Of a stretch of 64,000 bases of DNA, positions 7,488 through 16,101 are shown piece after piece. The position numbers and the translations under genes are program-made. The first letter of the stretch is position 1. Each line of letters starts with the position of its first letter. The notes under the pieces are model-generated. The model searched no databases. It was not told the DNA's origin and worked only from the letters and a program-made list of their open reading frames with translations. This stretch comes from an uncultured Clostridia bacterium (lineage in GTDB: Bacteria > Bacillota > Clostridia > Christensenellales > Borkfalkiaceae): positions 9,890 to 73,889 of the forward strand of contig CAKQME010000013.1 in assembly GCA_934254815.1 (NCBI GenBank), read 5' to 3'.

Positions 7488-8960
7488 ATGATGAAAAAAT
7501 TTTTATGCTTAGTTTTATCCGGCATAATGGCAGTCGCATCGGCAACGTTGTTGGCAGGGTGCAAAAAGGACGAAACGTCCGGTAACGTGCTTACAATCGA
7601 AGTCGACGGAGGCGGCGATACCGGTAACTTCAACACGACGACCGCGCAACCGTTCCCTTATAACGAATTGTCGGTTCTTCTTAAAGAATGGGAAGAACTT
7701 AACCCAGGTTATAAGGTAGAACTCAGAAGAACGTCTTACGGCGGAGATCAGGCAAGCCTTATCCCTCTTTTAAAGACGAGAAAAGCTCCCGATATTATTT
7801 ATCAGAACGGCTCGGTTAAAGAATCGCATATCGGAAACAACTATTACGTTCCGTATAACGAGTACCTTGATAAGCCGAATCCGTATAACGATAATAAGCC
7901 GTGGAGAGAGGTTTATCAATCCACCGAACTCGACGCGACGGTTGCGTCTGACGGTAACTACTACTATATGAATCTCGAAAGACTTGCCGCGGGTATACTT
8001 TACAATAAGACTTTCTTTGAAGAGCATAATTTGAAAGTTCCCGAAACTTACGGCGAATTTATGGAGGTTCAGGCTCAGATATCCGCGCTCGGTAAAATAC
8101 CGTATCTTGCGCAATATCCTTGGTACAACATAATTCTCGAAACCAACATTTTCTCCGGTCTTATCGAACAGCTCGACGTAATAAGACCTAACGGCGTCGT
8201 CGATATGGAAGAAATGGTAAGAGGTTACAAAAAAGGTATATGGACTCCCGATTGCGACGAGTACCGTCGTTATATCGACCTTATCTGCGAAAAGGCAAAA
8301 TACGAACCTGTCGGCGGAGCCGGGTATGATCCTATAACTTCGTTCCTGCGCGGTGATACGATTATGATCGAAGCAACGGGCGAAAGTATGAGAAAAGCTC
8401 ACTATAACACCGTAAAAGGTTTTACCGAGGGCGTAACGGGTTATCCGTATCTGACGAGCGAAGATCTCGGTCTTGACGGAAAGCAACCCGGTTCGTATTG
8501 CTACAGAGGTACGGCGGGTACGGCTACTTCGTGGTGGGTAACTCAGTCGGCAACCCGTAAAGGTACGGTCGATAAGTGCATGGATCTTATGATGTTCCTT
8601 ACTTCTCCGAAGTATAATAACAGAATGATCGGCAAAATGGCGGGAGCTATTCCCCTTGATCCTACCGCTACCGTAGACGAATATCTTCAGCCGCTTGTAG
8701 ATATGTACAATGAAGACGTGCAGAAGACCGGCAGCGAAAAGTGCGTAGGTTGGGGCGCGTTTTCGAGCTGGGGTTGCTTAGGATTGCAATATAACAGTTT
8801 CTTCCTTCAGGAAATCAACACTATGCTCGGTAAAAAAGACGCCAACGGAATAGTTTCCAAAGCGGACAGAGAAGCAACCGTGAATAATATTATCAGTTAT
8901 ACCGAAACTAAGATAAATTCGCTTTACACCGAAAACTTATACGACGAAAGCAAGTGGTAA
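7488..8960 (+). CDS. Sugar ABC transporter solute-binding lipoprotein
   Basis: A 490-residue family 1 extracellular solute-binding protein. The signal peptide ends in the lipobox LLAGC (residues 21-25), so it is tethered to the outer face of the membrane. The mature part has the expected features: LKEWEELNPGYKVELRRTSY near the start, PETYGEFMEVQAQI in the middle, and a helix-rich C-terminal lobe. It captures an oligosaccharide and delivers it to the two permeases that follow. AAGGAG stands 8 bases before the first of two adjacent ATG codons. The gene follows copy 1 of the lipoprotein family by 58 bases. Confidence 0.92.
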   Translation: MMKKFLCLVLSGIMAVASATLLAGCKKDETSGNVLTIEVDGGGDTGNFNTTTAQPFPYNELSVLLKEWEELNPGYKVELRRTSYGGDQASLIPLLKTRKAPDIIYQNGSVKESHIGNNYYVPYNEYLDKPNPYNDNKPWREVYQSTELDATVASDGNYYYMNLERLAAGILYNKTFFEEHNLKVPETYGEFMEVQAQISALGKIPYLAQYPWYNIILETNIFSGLIEQLDVIRPNGVVDMEEMVRGYKKGIWTPDCDEYRRYIDLICEKAKYEPVGGAGYDPITSFLRGDTIMIEATGESMRKAHYNTVKGFTEGVTGYPYLTSEDLGLDGKQPGSYCYRGTAGTATSWWVTQSATRKGTVDKCMDLMMFLTSPKYNNRMIGKMAGAIPLDPTATVDEYLQPLVDMYNEDVQKTGSEKCVGWGAFSSWGCLGLQYNSFFLQEINTMLGKKDANGIVSKADREATVNNIISYTETKINSLYTENLYDESKW

Positions 8961-9024
8961 GGCTTTCTAAGACCGATAAGCGGAAATCGATTTTCCGCTT
9001 ACGGCGGTCAAAGGAGAACAATCA

Positions 9025-9960
9025 ATGAATATCGGAAAAAATGCAGGCGTGATAAAGCCTAAAAAAGCTAAATACGATTACACGGCGTTTTTATGGCTTG
9101 CGCCTGCGTTGATAATGATGCTTATTTTCTGTTATTACCCGCCGGTTTACGCCGCGACTCTTTCGTTTACGGATTCCACGGGCGGCGATACTTTCAAATT
9201 TATAGGTTTAGCCAACTATATCGAAATTTTAAGCGACAAACTTTTCTGGATAGGTATGAGAAACGTAACGGTTTTTCTTATAAGCGGGCTTATTCTCGGT
9301 AATATCGCGCCCTTGTTTCTTGCGGAATTGCTCTTCAATATGAAGAGCGTTAAAGCGAGCAACACGTTCAGATTTTTATTCATAATACCGACGCTTATTC
9401 CGGGCGTTATCAACATGATACTCTGGCAATACATTATCCTTGGTCCCGAACCTACTTCTATAATGAACACTATAATCGGGTGGTTCGGCGCAGAGCCTAA
9501 AGCATGGTATTACGATTATACAAGCACGCCGTGGATACCCTGGTTCAGTTTGATTTTTACCGGGTTTCCGTTTTTGGGCGGAACGTCGTTCCTTATATAC
9601 CTTGCGGGGTTGCAATCTATTTCCGAAAGCGTAGTCGAGGCGGCTAAACTTGACGGATGCACCGGCTTTAAACGCGTTGTAAAAATAGATCTTCCGTTTT
9701 TGCTGGGGCAGATTAAGTACTTTATGATTATGGGTATAATCGGCGGACTTCAGGGTTTCGGTACGCAGATGCTGTTTACGGGTCACGGTCCTAATAACTC
9801 GGCAACCGTTCCGGGGTTCTATATGTATAACGCGGCGTTTGGCGGATACGACAGATCGCGTTACGGTTACGCTTCTGCGGTCGGTATGATAATTTTCGTT
9901 ATCACGCTTACGCTTACCGTAATAAATATGAAGTTTATAAACAAAAAGGAGGACGCGTAA
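9025..9960 (+). CDS. Sugar ABC transporter permease, MalF/UgpA type
   Basis: A 311-residue membrane protein with six predicted spans, beginning with LWLAPALIMMLIFCYYPPVY. The EAA loop that contacts the ATPase is EAAKLDGCTGFKRVVKIDLP (about residues 208-227). It forms the membrane channel with the next gene product. AAAGGAG precedes the start by 9 bases. No ATPase gene occurs in the operon, so a shared MsmX-type ATPase encoded elsewhere must energise it. Confidence 0.93.
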   Translation: MNIGKNAGVIKPKKAKYDYTAFLWLAPALIMMLIFCYYPPVYAATLSFTDSTGGDTFKFIGLANYIEILSDKLFWIGMRNVTVFLISGLILGNIAPLFLAELLFNMKSVKASNTFRFLFIIPTLIPGVINMILWQYIILGPEPTSIMNTIIGWFGAEPKAWYYDYTSTPWIPWFSLIFTGFPFLGGTSFLIYLAGLQSISESVVEAAKLDGCTGFKRVVKIDLPFLLGQIKYFMIMGIIGGLQGFGTQMLFTGHGPNNSATVPGFYMYNAAFGGYDRSRYGYASAVGMIIFVITLTLTVINMKFINKKEDA

Positions 9961-9961
9961 A

Positions 9962-10858
9962 ATGACGAAAGCTACATCAACCGCGATTCCTCAGGGTAAA
10001 GGCAGATTAAAAAATAAAATAAAAAACGTCAATCCCGTCGTTCTGGCGTCGCAAACGGCGATAATGGTAATTATCATCGTATTGCTTGCGTTGCAGTTTT
10101 TCCCGATACTGATTACAATTTCAAAGAGTTTTAAATCATATGAACAGGAGTTTTTACATCCGTATGCTTTAACTTTTCCGTTAAACTGGGCAAATTACGC
10201 CGAAGCGTGGGATAAAGTAAAAGATTTGTTTTTTAATACGTTTATTCTGGCGTTCGCAAACGTCGGTTTCACGTTGTTGTTAAGTTCTATGGGCGCATTT
10301 GCGTTCGTAAGATTCCGTTTCCCGTGTAAAGAACTGATTTTCACGGCGATATTGTCGATAATGATGATACCCGGTACGCTGACGCTGGTTGCGCAGTTTA
10401 TGCTTATCGATACGCTCAATCTTCTTCATACGAGATGGGCGGTAATTCTGCCGACCGTGGCAGGTAACTCGTCGTTCAACATTTTCCTTTTAAGAACGTT
10501 CTTTTCCGGCGTTCCGGGCGAAGTGTTCGAAGCCGCCGAAATAGACGGGGCGAGTAAACCGAGACAATTTCTGCACTTTATGATACCGTTGTCTTTGCCG
10601 ATAATCTTTACTGCGGGCATAATGTTGTTTATGCAGTCGTGGAACGACCTTATCTGGCCGATGATGGTTCTGAAAGAAGAGGATTATACGATTGCTACCG
10701 GCTTGATACCGTTTACGAAAGAATACACCAAAAAGATAGGAATGTATTCCGTACCTATGGCGGGTTACGTTATAACCAGTATACCGCTTATTATCTTGTT
10801 CTTCTTCACTTCGAAGCAATTTATCGGCGGGCTTACGAGCGGCGCGTTCAAGATGTGA
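9962..10858 (+). CDS. Sugar ABC transporter permease, MalG/UgpE type
   Basis: A 298-residue partner permease, starting 1 base after the previous stop and preceded by AGGAGG in the end of that gene. The EAA loop reads EAAEIDGASKPRQFLHFMIP (about residues 190-209). Six hydrophobic segments are present, and the C-terminus FTSKQFIGGLTSGAFKM is the standard MalG-type ending. Together with the preceding permease and the lipoprotein at 7488 it makes a carbohydrate uptake type 1 importer. Confidence 0.93.
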   Translation: MTKATSTAIPQGKGRLKNKIKNVNPVVLASQTAIMVIIIVLLALQFFPILITISKSFKSYEQEFLHPYALTFPLNWANYAEAWDKVKDLFFNTFILAFANVGFTLLLSSMGAFAFVRFRFPCKELIFTAILSIMMIPGTLTLVAQFMLIDTLNLLHTRWAVILPTVAGNSSFNIFLLRTFFSGVPGEVFEAAEIDGASKPRQFLHFMIPLSLPIIFTAGIMLFMQSWNDLIWPMMVLKEEDYTIATGLIPFTKEYTKKIGMYSVPMAGYVITSIPLIILFFFTSKQFIGGLTSGAFKM

Positions 10859-10886
10859 CGAGGTAATATTTTTACAGGAGGAAAAA

Positions 10887-11858
10887 ATGAGAAAATTAAC
10901 GGCACTTTTAACTTGTTTCGTCGTGTTCTGTCTGGGTTTTGTCGGTTGCGGCAAGACTGAGACGAGCGATAAAGGCGACGGATATATAGAACTTTTAGGC
11001 GACCCGAAATTCGAGGGCGGAATAAATATCGACCCGACGGGTTTCGGAAACGACGTCGACGGCAGAGAGTTTGCCGATTATATGGGTACGGCTAAAGGCG
11101 ACGTTTACTGGAGTTACGCTCAACATAACTGCAATATGTCCACCCGTAACGGAAAAGAGTATAAACAAGGCGATTATTACGTTTATACCGACAGTCAGGA
11201 CGACGATAAAGTATCTAAAAAACTTATGGTCAATCCCGAAGCGGGTTCGATTATACTCGATTGCGACGCAAGCAAAGATTATACTCAACCTCGTACCAAG
11301 GGTACTGATCCGTGGGTGCATATGCTTTTAGGTCAGGGCTTTTACGACGAAACGTTCGTAGCCGATATGGACGAGCTTATTCTCGATATATCGTTCACTC
11401 TTATCAAAATGGAAAACCTTATGGGGTCGGCGTATAACCCGTCGTTACACGCGGCGCAATTTCAATTGTTTTTCGTTGTAAAAAGCGCGAATCCCGCAGA
11501 AAATAATGCGGGTTTGTGGTTCGGTATGCCGTTTTTCGATAACAGAGAAACCGAGCTTACCGCGCCTAACGGCTCGTTCGATCGCGGCACTAATATGTAT
11601 ATTTCCAGTATGGGTAACGCAGCCTATATGAGTGAGCTGGCAACCGTCGGTAAAAAGGTTACGATAAAGCACGACCTTAAAACCGAGATAAAGACCGCGC
11701 TTGAAAACGCGCAGAAACTCGGTTATATGCAGAATACTACGTTCGAAGATATTTATCTTGTAAATATGAATATCGGTTGGGAAATACCGGGTATATTCGA
11801 TGTCGGCGTAGAGATTCACAATTTTAACCTTAAAGCAAAAAGGGCGGAGGGTAAATAA
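10887..11858 (+). CDS. Lipoprotein of an unrecognised three-member family (copy 2)
   Basis: A 323-residue predicted lipoprotein with lipobox GFVGC near residue 21. It is a paralogue of the products at 6470 and 11860: IELLGDPKFEGG at the start, the YTQPRTKGTDPWVHMLLGQGF motif, YNPSLHAAQFQLFFVV, WFGMPFFDNR and MNIGWEIPGIFDVGVEI at the end. No catalytic signature is seen and the function is unknown. A carbohydrate-binding surface role fits its place between importer and esterases. AGGAGG lies 6 bases before the start codon. Confidence 0.8.
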   Translation: MRKLTALLTCFVVFCLGFVGCGKTETSDKGDGYIELLGDPKFEGGINIDPTGFGNDVDGREFADYMGTAKGDVYWSYAQHNCNMSTRNGKEYKQGDYYVYTDSQDDDKVSKKLMVNPEAGSIILDCDASKDYTQPRTKGTDPWVHMLLGQGFYDETFVADMDELILDISFTLIKMENLMGSAYNPSLHAAQFQLFFVVKSANPAENNAGLWFGMPFFDNRETELTAPNGSFDRGTNMYISSMGNAAYMSELATVGKKVTIKHDLKTEIKTALENAQKLGYMQNTTFEDIYLVNMNIGWEIPGIFDVGVEIHNFNLKAKRAEGK

Positions 11859-11859
11859 T

Positions 11860-12927
11860 ATGAAATTAAAACTTGCCGCCGCATTGACGGGCGCGATAGT
11901 CGCGCTGTCTGCGGTCGGTTGCGGCTCATCCGGCGGTTCTGCCTCCGAAAGCGATAAAACTTCGGAGTCGGCCAAGCCGACGCCCGCCTCCGAACGCGTC
12001 GAGATAATGGGCGACGTAGGTTTTTCCACAGGTATACATTTGCTCGGCACCGACGCCGGTACGGATGGCAGAACGACCTATCGTAAACTCGATTGGGGCG
12101 GTACGGCTAAAACAACCGAAACGCCCGTATGGGTTATGGCCCAATGGTGCAGTAAATACGATTTGTCCAAAGAACTCGATGCGGGCAGAAGCGTAGAAAA
12201 GAAAGAGGGCGATACTTTCGTTTACGAAGATCCCTCTAAAACTCTGAAATACAATACAAAGACAAAAGCTATAGATCTCATTTACAGAACGAGTTCCGAT
12301 TACGATACGCCGAGAAAACCCGAGCAGGGTTGGTCGCATATGCTTTTAGAACAGAATTTTGCAAACGCTCCGCTTATAGGCGACGTAGACGAAGTTCGCG
12401 TGGCTATCGATTTTACCATAAATCAGATGGACAGAAAGATGACCGACGAAGAATTTAATTACGATATTCACACGGCTCAACTCGTCTGGTTTATAACTCT
12501 TACAAATATGAGTTCTGTATACGGTACGCAGGGCGATTATATATGGTTCGGCGTTCCGCTTTACGACGCTCGCGGAATGGCGAGAGAAAACACGATACAA
12601 TACGATAAAGGAACAGCTCATTATATCTACGGCTTAGCCGTTCATGAATATCTTGACGATAAAATAGAGTACAGTTCTTATGATAAAGACTATCTGCCCG
12701 TAAAAACGGATATGTCTTTCGATTATAACATTTACCCCATGTTTAAAAAGGCGTTCGATACGGTTCAGCAAAACGGCGGTATGCAGGGCGCGAGATTTGA
12801 AGATATGGCGGTAACTTATATGAATATGGGTTGGGAAATTCCCGGCACATACGACGTTGGTGTCACTATCCGGAATCTGGATATTTATGGCATAAAAAAT
12901 AATTCCAAAGGAGAAAACGGAAAATGA
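11860..12927 (+). CDS. Lipoprotein of an unrecognised three-member family (copy 3)
   Basis: A 355-residue predicted lipoprotein with lipobox SAVGC near residue 21, followed by a low-complexity Ser/Ala/Glu linker (about residues 23-45) that holds the domain away from the membrane. The body matches copies 1 and 2: VEIMGDVGFSTG, YDTPRKPEQGWSHMLLEQNF, YDIHTAQLVWFITL, WFGVPLYDAR and MNMGWEIPGTYDVGVTI. It starts 1 base after copy 2, with GGAGGG in the end of that gene as ribosome site, which points to tandem duplication. The function is unknown. Confidence 0.8.
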   Translation: MKLKLAAALTGAIVALSAVGCGSSGGSASESDKTSESAKPTPASERVEIMGDVGFSTGIHLLGTDAGTDGRTTYRKLDWGGTAKTTETPVWVMAQWCSKYDLSKELDAGRSVEKKEGDTFVYEDPSKTLKYNTKTKAIDLIYRTSSDYDTPRKPEQGWSHMLLEQNFANAPLIGDVDEVRVAIDFTINQMDRKMTDEEFNYDIHTAQLVWFITLTNMSSVYGTQGDYIWFGVPLYDARGMARENTIQYDKGTAHYIYGLAVHEYLDDKIEYSSYDKDYLPVKTDMSFDYNIYPMFKKAFDTVQQNGGMQGARFEDMAVTYMNMGWEIPGTYDVGVTIRNLDIYGIKNNSKGENGK

Positions 12928-15900
12928 AGGGTAGTAAAAAATGCTCATTGATCGCTTTAATAGTAGCGTTCGCGGCAACTTTTACAATGGCTTTCGCTGT
13001 CGGATTCGGTAAAAACAAAGTTTTAGCCGACGCGGCGAACATCTATTCGGGTGGTAGTTTAGCTACGTCCGAAGTAGTAACAAAAGAGGGTAAAAATGCT
13101 TATAGGATAAACCTTAATGGCGGATACACTTGTCGTAGCTCAAATTCGGTACCTTGTGATCTTGGCAATCTTGCTTTTGATTTATATGATGTCAGCGGCT
13201 GGACGGTAGGTGAATCGGCAAATTCTTTATTTATAGCGTTTACCGACGGTTATGACCGTTATTATAACGAACAGTATATGCAGGGTGTGACTGTCGGAAT
13301 GTTCCATATGTTAGACAGTAACACAGGGTCTCATAGTTATAAACTTGTTCTTTACAGAGGTTGGGTTGGTGGACCATTTGTCAACAACGGCGCTTGGTAT
13401 GAAACTCCGGTCGTCGCGGATCCCGCCGGCGATAAGCTGACGCTTTCGTTCTATTTTAACGAAGACAATACCGCGTGGATTATGAATATAAACGGACAAA
13501 CCGTTGCGGTTCCCGCCGAATTGTTTATCGGGGCAAATGCGGTGTTCTATCCCGAAGAAAATGTAAATATGAAAAATGTCTATATGATGGTTTCTTCTAT
13601 GACCGCAGGAACTATAACCGTTTCCGGCAACAGAAAAGCTATTATCGACGATTCTGCTTATAACGCTGTACTCGAGAAAATCGAAGAGTATAAAACGTTG
13701 GCTCAACAGATATTGACTCGCGAGACTTATGACGCGGCAATGACTAAGCGCGCGGAAATCTCTTTAGAGGGGTTAAGCGACGAACAGCTTGCGGACGTAA
13801 ATTCGAAACTTGCCGCAGTCGACGCTATCGCAGACGAGGGGCTTGCCTGGTTCTCGTTCGATAATCGCACGCCGTTTTCTATAGGTAGTGCGGAAGGAAG
13901 CGTAGGTTCGAGACTTATAACCGTAAACGGAACGCAGGCGTATAAACTCGCCGTTAAACCGGGTGTAAACGGAGGTTTCGGCTATCGTCTTTCTTCAACC
14001 GAAAGTTACGATCTTACTACGCTCAGCTTCGATATTCTTCGCGCAAGCGAATCTATAATCGAGGGTTCTACCGCGCAGTCGACGCATACGTTTATTTCGT
14101 TTACCGACGGTTTGAACAGATATACGACAGATTATAAAAATTGTCTTACTTTGTCTTTCGAGCATGCGATTGCCGACGGACATCACACTTATAAACTGCT
14201 CTTTAACCAAGGTTGGTTCGAGGGTGATATCTGGCTTAAAGATAACGGTAACCTTTACGCGATTCAGGTAACCGATCCTGCCGACGACGCGCTCAGAATA
14301 AAGATACAAAAGAGCGAAAATAACGCCAATCTCGTAATTTCGATGAATGACCAGAGCGTTGCGCTTCCGATGAGCTTGTTCGGTTTAAATACTAAAATGT
14401 ATAACGACGCGGCTGACAGAATAAATAACGTTTATTTCATTTACGGTTCTATGAATCCCGCGCCGTATTCGATGGTAGTCGCAAATATCAGCGATTCCAA
14501 AACGGAAGCTTATAAGGCAACCGAAGCGTATACGAAAGCTTTCAACGGGCTTAATGGTTATATTTCCGCATTGACGGGCGCTACCGACGTAAACGGCGTT
14601 ATCAACGCTATAGAAACGAAAAACGCTATTTCTACAAAAGGTATTCGTAGTTATGATGCGAACTATATCAATTACGTTCTCAGCGTATACGAACCTGTTC
14701 TTGCCGCCGCAAGAAGAACTTACGCGGCAGAACTTCTCGATTTCGATATTTCCGCCTATGAAAGCGCGGTTGAAGCTATCGATACAATCGAAGCGACTTT
14801 CGCCGCTCAGGAAAAACGTCAACTTATCGACGCGGATCTTCTTGCTATGTCCGAAGAGGCTCAGGCGAGAGTGAACGCCGCCGACGCTAAGTTGATTACT
14901 AAGACCGATGCCGTTGCAAAATCGATTGCCGCCGACGGTTTAGCTAAAATCAATGCGGCAAACACTGCCGCGCTTATACGCGAAGTCGACTTCATAGTAG
15001 CTAAGTTTACGCCCGCTTATATGGGATTGATGTCTGCCGAAGCGGTAACGGAAGTAAACAAGACTCTTGCGGATATCGCCGCTAAGAAAACCGAGCTTAC
15101 AACGATAGACGGTTGGACCAGCACGGGTAATGCGGTTAAGACTAAGAAAGGCGATGAGCTTAACTTTACAGGTTCTGCTTATGCGGGTATTGCCGAAAAC
15201 GGCAGTATTCACGAACAGAATGACGCTATGTTATATGATACGCCTTTCCAGGTAACTAACTTCTGTATGGACTTTACTCTTCAGAAAGGTCTTACCGACG
15301 GTTGGTTCTCGATAGGTCTTATGGCTAAGCCGAACGATATATTCAGTGCAAACGGCGAGGGCGAAGCTTTCTGCGGTAAGCACAAAGGTATCGTGATCTG
15401 GTTGCAGCCTAAAGCTAACGATAAGTTGATTATCACGGTATTCGCTCTTAAAGACGAGTCCACTCAGATTTACGGTTGGAGAAAGACCGAGGCGCTTGAA
15501 ATGGCAATGCCCGCCGACGGTAAATTTACGCTCAGAATGTATCAGGCGGAAGGCGCAAACGAACTTTCTATATTGTTGAACGGTCAGGATATTCTGTACT
15601 CTAAGATAAGAATACCCGAACTGAACACTATTTATAGTCAGCAGCAGAATCCCGCCGACCATAAAGCTTATATGGCTATAGTAAGCTGCGTAACCAATGC
15701 GGGCGATTATTTCGATTTCTCGATAGCTAAAATCAACAATAAGAACGTTTTCAGTTCGGAAATTACTACTCCCGATCCGGCTAACGTTCCCGCAAAGCAG
15801 GAATGTGACCACGATTATGATCCCGATACGGGCTATTGCAAAAAATGCGGCGAACTCGACCCCGACTTCAATAAAGATTCGGGCAACGACGGCAAAGACG

Positions 15901-16013
15901 ATAATAAGACCGGTTGTAACGGATGTAAGAGTTCTGCGGGCGATTCTCTCGGAATCTTTGCGGTGCTTGCCGTACTCGGCGCGGTTGTCGCGTTCAGAAA
16001 ACGTAAAGAATAA
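12924..16013 (+). CDS. Large surface protein with repeated beta-sandwich domains and a C-terminal anchor
   Basis: A 1029-residue secreted protein with an N-terminal signal (residues about 8-36). Residues about 40-240 and 310-530 form a duplicated domain (compare LFIAFTDGYDRYYNEQY with FISFTDGLNRYTTDYK, and SYKLVLYRGW with TYKLLFNQGW). Alpha-helical stretches lie between and after them. A third LamG-like region follows at about 735-960. The C-terminus has paired Cys (CDHDYDPDTGYCKKCGE), a Gly/Asp/Asn linker, CNGCKSS, one hydrophobic segment and the basic tail RKRKE. This resembles a wall or membrane sorting signal but has no LPxTG. The protein probably displays glycan-binding domains on the surface. 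The start overlaps the previous stop by 4 bases. Confidence 0.85.
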   Translation: MKGSKKCSLIALIVAFAATFTMAFAVGFGKNKVLADAANIYSGGSLATSEVVTKEGKNAYRINLNGGYTCRSSNSVPCDLGNLAFDLYDVSGWTVGESANSLFIAFTDGYDRYYNEQYMQGVTVGMFHMLDSNTGSHSYKLVLYRGWVGGPFVNNGAWYETPVVADPAGDKLTLSFYFNEDNTAWIMNINGQTVAVPAELFIGANAVFYPEENVNMKNVYMMVSSMTAGTITVSGNRKAIIDDSAYNAVLEKIEEYKTLAQQILTRETYDAAMTKRAEISLEGLSDEQLADVNSKLAAVDAIADEGLAWFSFDNRTPFSIGSAEGSVGSRLITVNGTQAYKLAVKPGVNGGFGYRLSSTESYDLTTLSFDILRASESIIEGSTAQSTHTFISFTDGLNRYTTDYKNCLTLSFEHAIADGHHTYKLLFNQGWFEGDIWLKDNGNLYAIQVTDPADDALRIKIQKSENNANLVISMNDQSVALPMSLFGLNTKMYNDAADRINNVYFIYGSMNPAPYSMVVANISDSKTEAYKATEAYTKAFNGLNGYISALTGATDVNGVINAIETKNAISTKGIRSYDANYINYVLSVYEPVLAAARRTYAAELLDFDISAYESAVEAIDTIEATFAAQEKRQLIDADLLAMSEEAQARVNAADAKLITKTDAVAKSIAADGLAKINAANTAALIREVDFIVAKFTPAYMGLMSAEAVTEVNKTLADIAAKKTELTTIDGWTSTGNAVKTKKGDELNFTGSAYAGIAENGSIHEQNDAMLYDTPFQVTNFCMDFTLQKGLTDGWFSIGLMAKPNDIFSANGEGEAFCGKHKGIVIWLQPKANDKLIITVFALKDESTQIYGWRKTEALEMAMPADGKFTLRMYQAEGANELSILLNGQDILYSKIRIPELNTIYSQQQNPADHKAYMAIVSCVTNAGDYFDFSIAKINNKNVFSSEITTPDPANVPAKQECDHDYDPDTGYCKKCGELDPDFNKDSGNDGKDDNKTGCNGCKSSAGDSLGIFAVLAVLGAVVAFRKRKE

Positions 16014-16051
16014 AATTCAATAACACCACGGGTATAATGAAATACGTTCGT

Positions 16052-16081
16052 TTCTCTCTCCCGCAAGCGCGGGGGAGAGAG
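16052..16081 (+). other. GC-rich hairpin between the surface protein and esterase genes
   Basis: A 13-bp inverted repeat with a 4-base loop: the CTCTCTCCCGC arm pairs with the GCGGGGGAGAGAG arm, allowing wobble. No T-run follows, so it is not a standard terminator. It lies in the only long gap (88 bases) inside the operon and may protect or separate the mRNA segments. Confidence 0.55.
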
Positions 16082-16101
16082 GCGACGGTTTCTTCGCTAT
16101 T

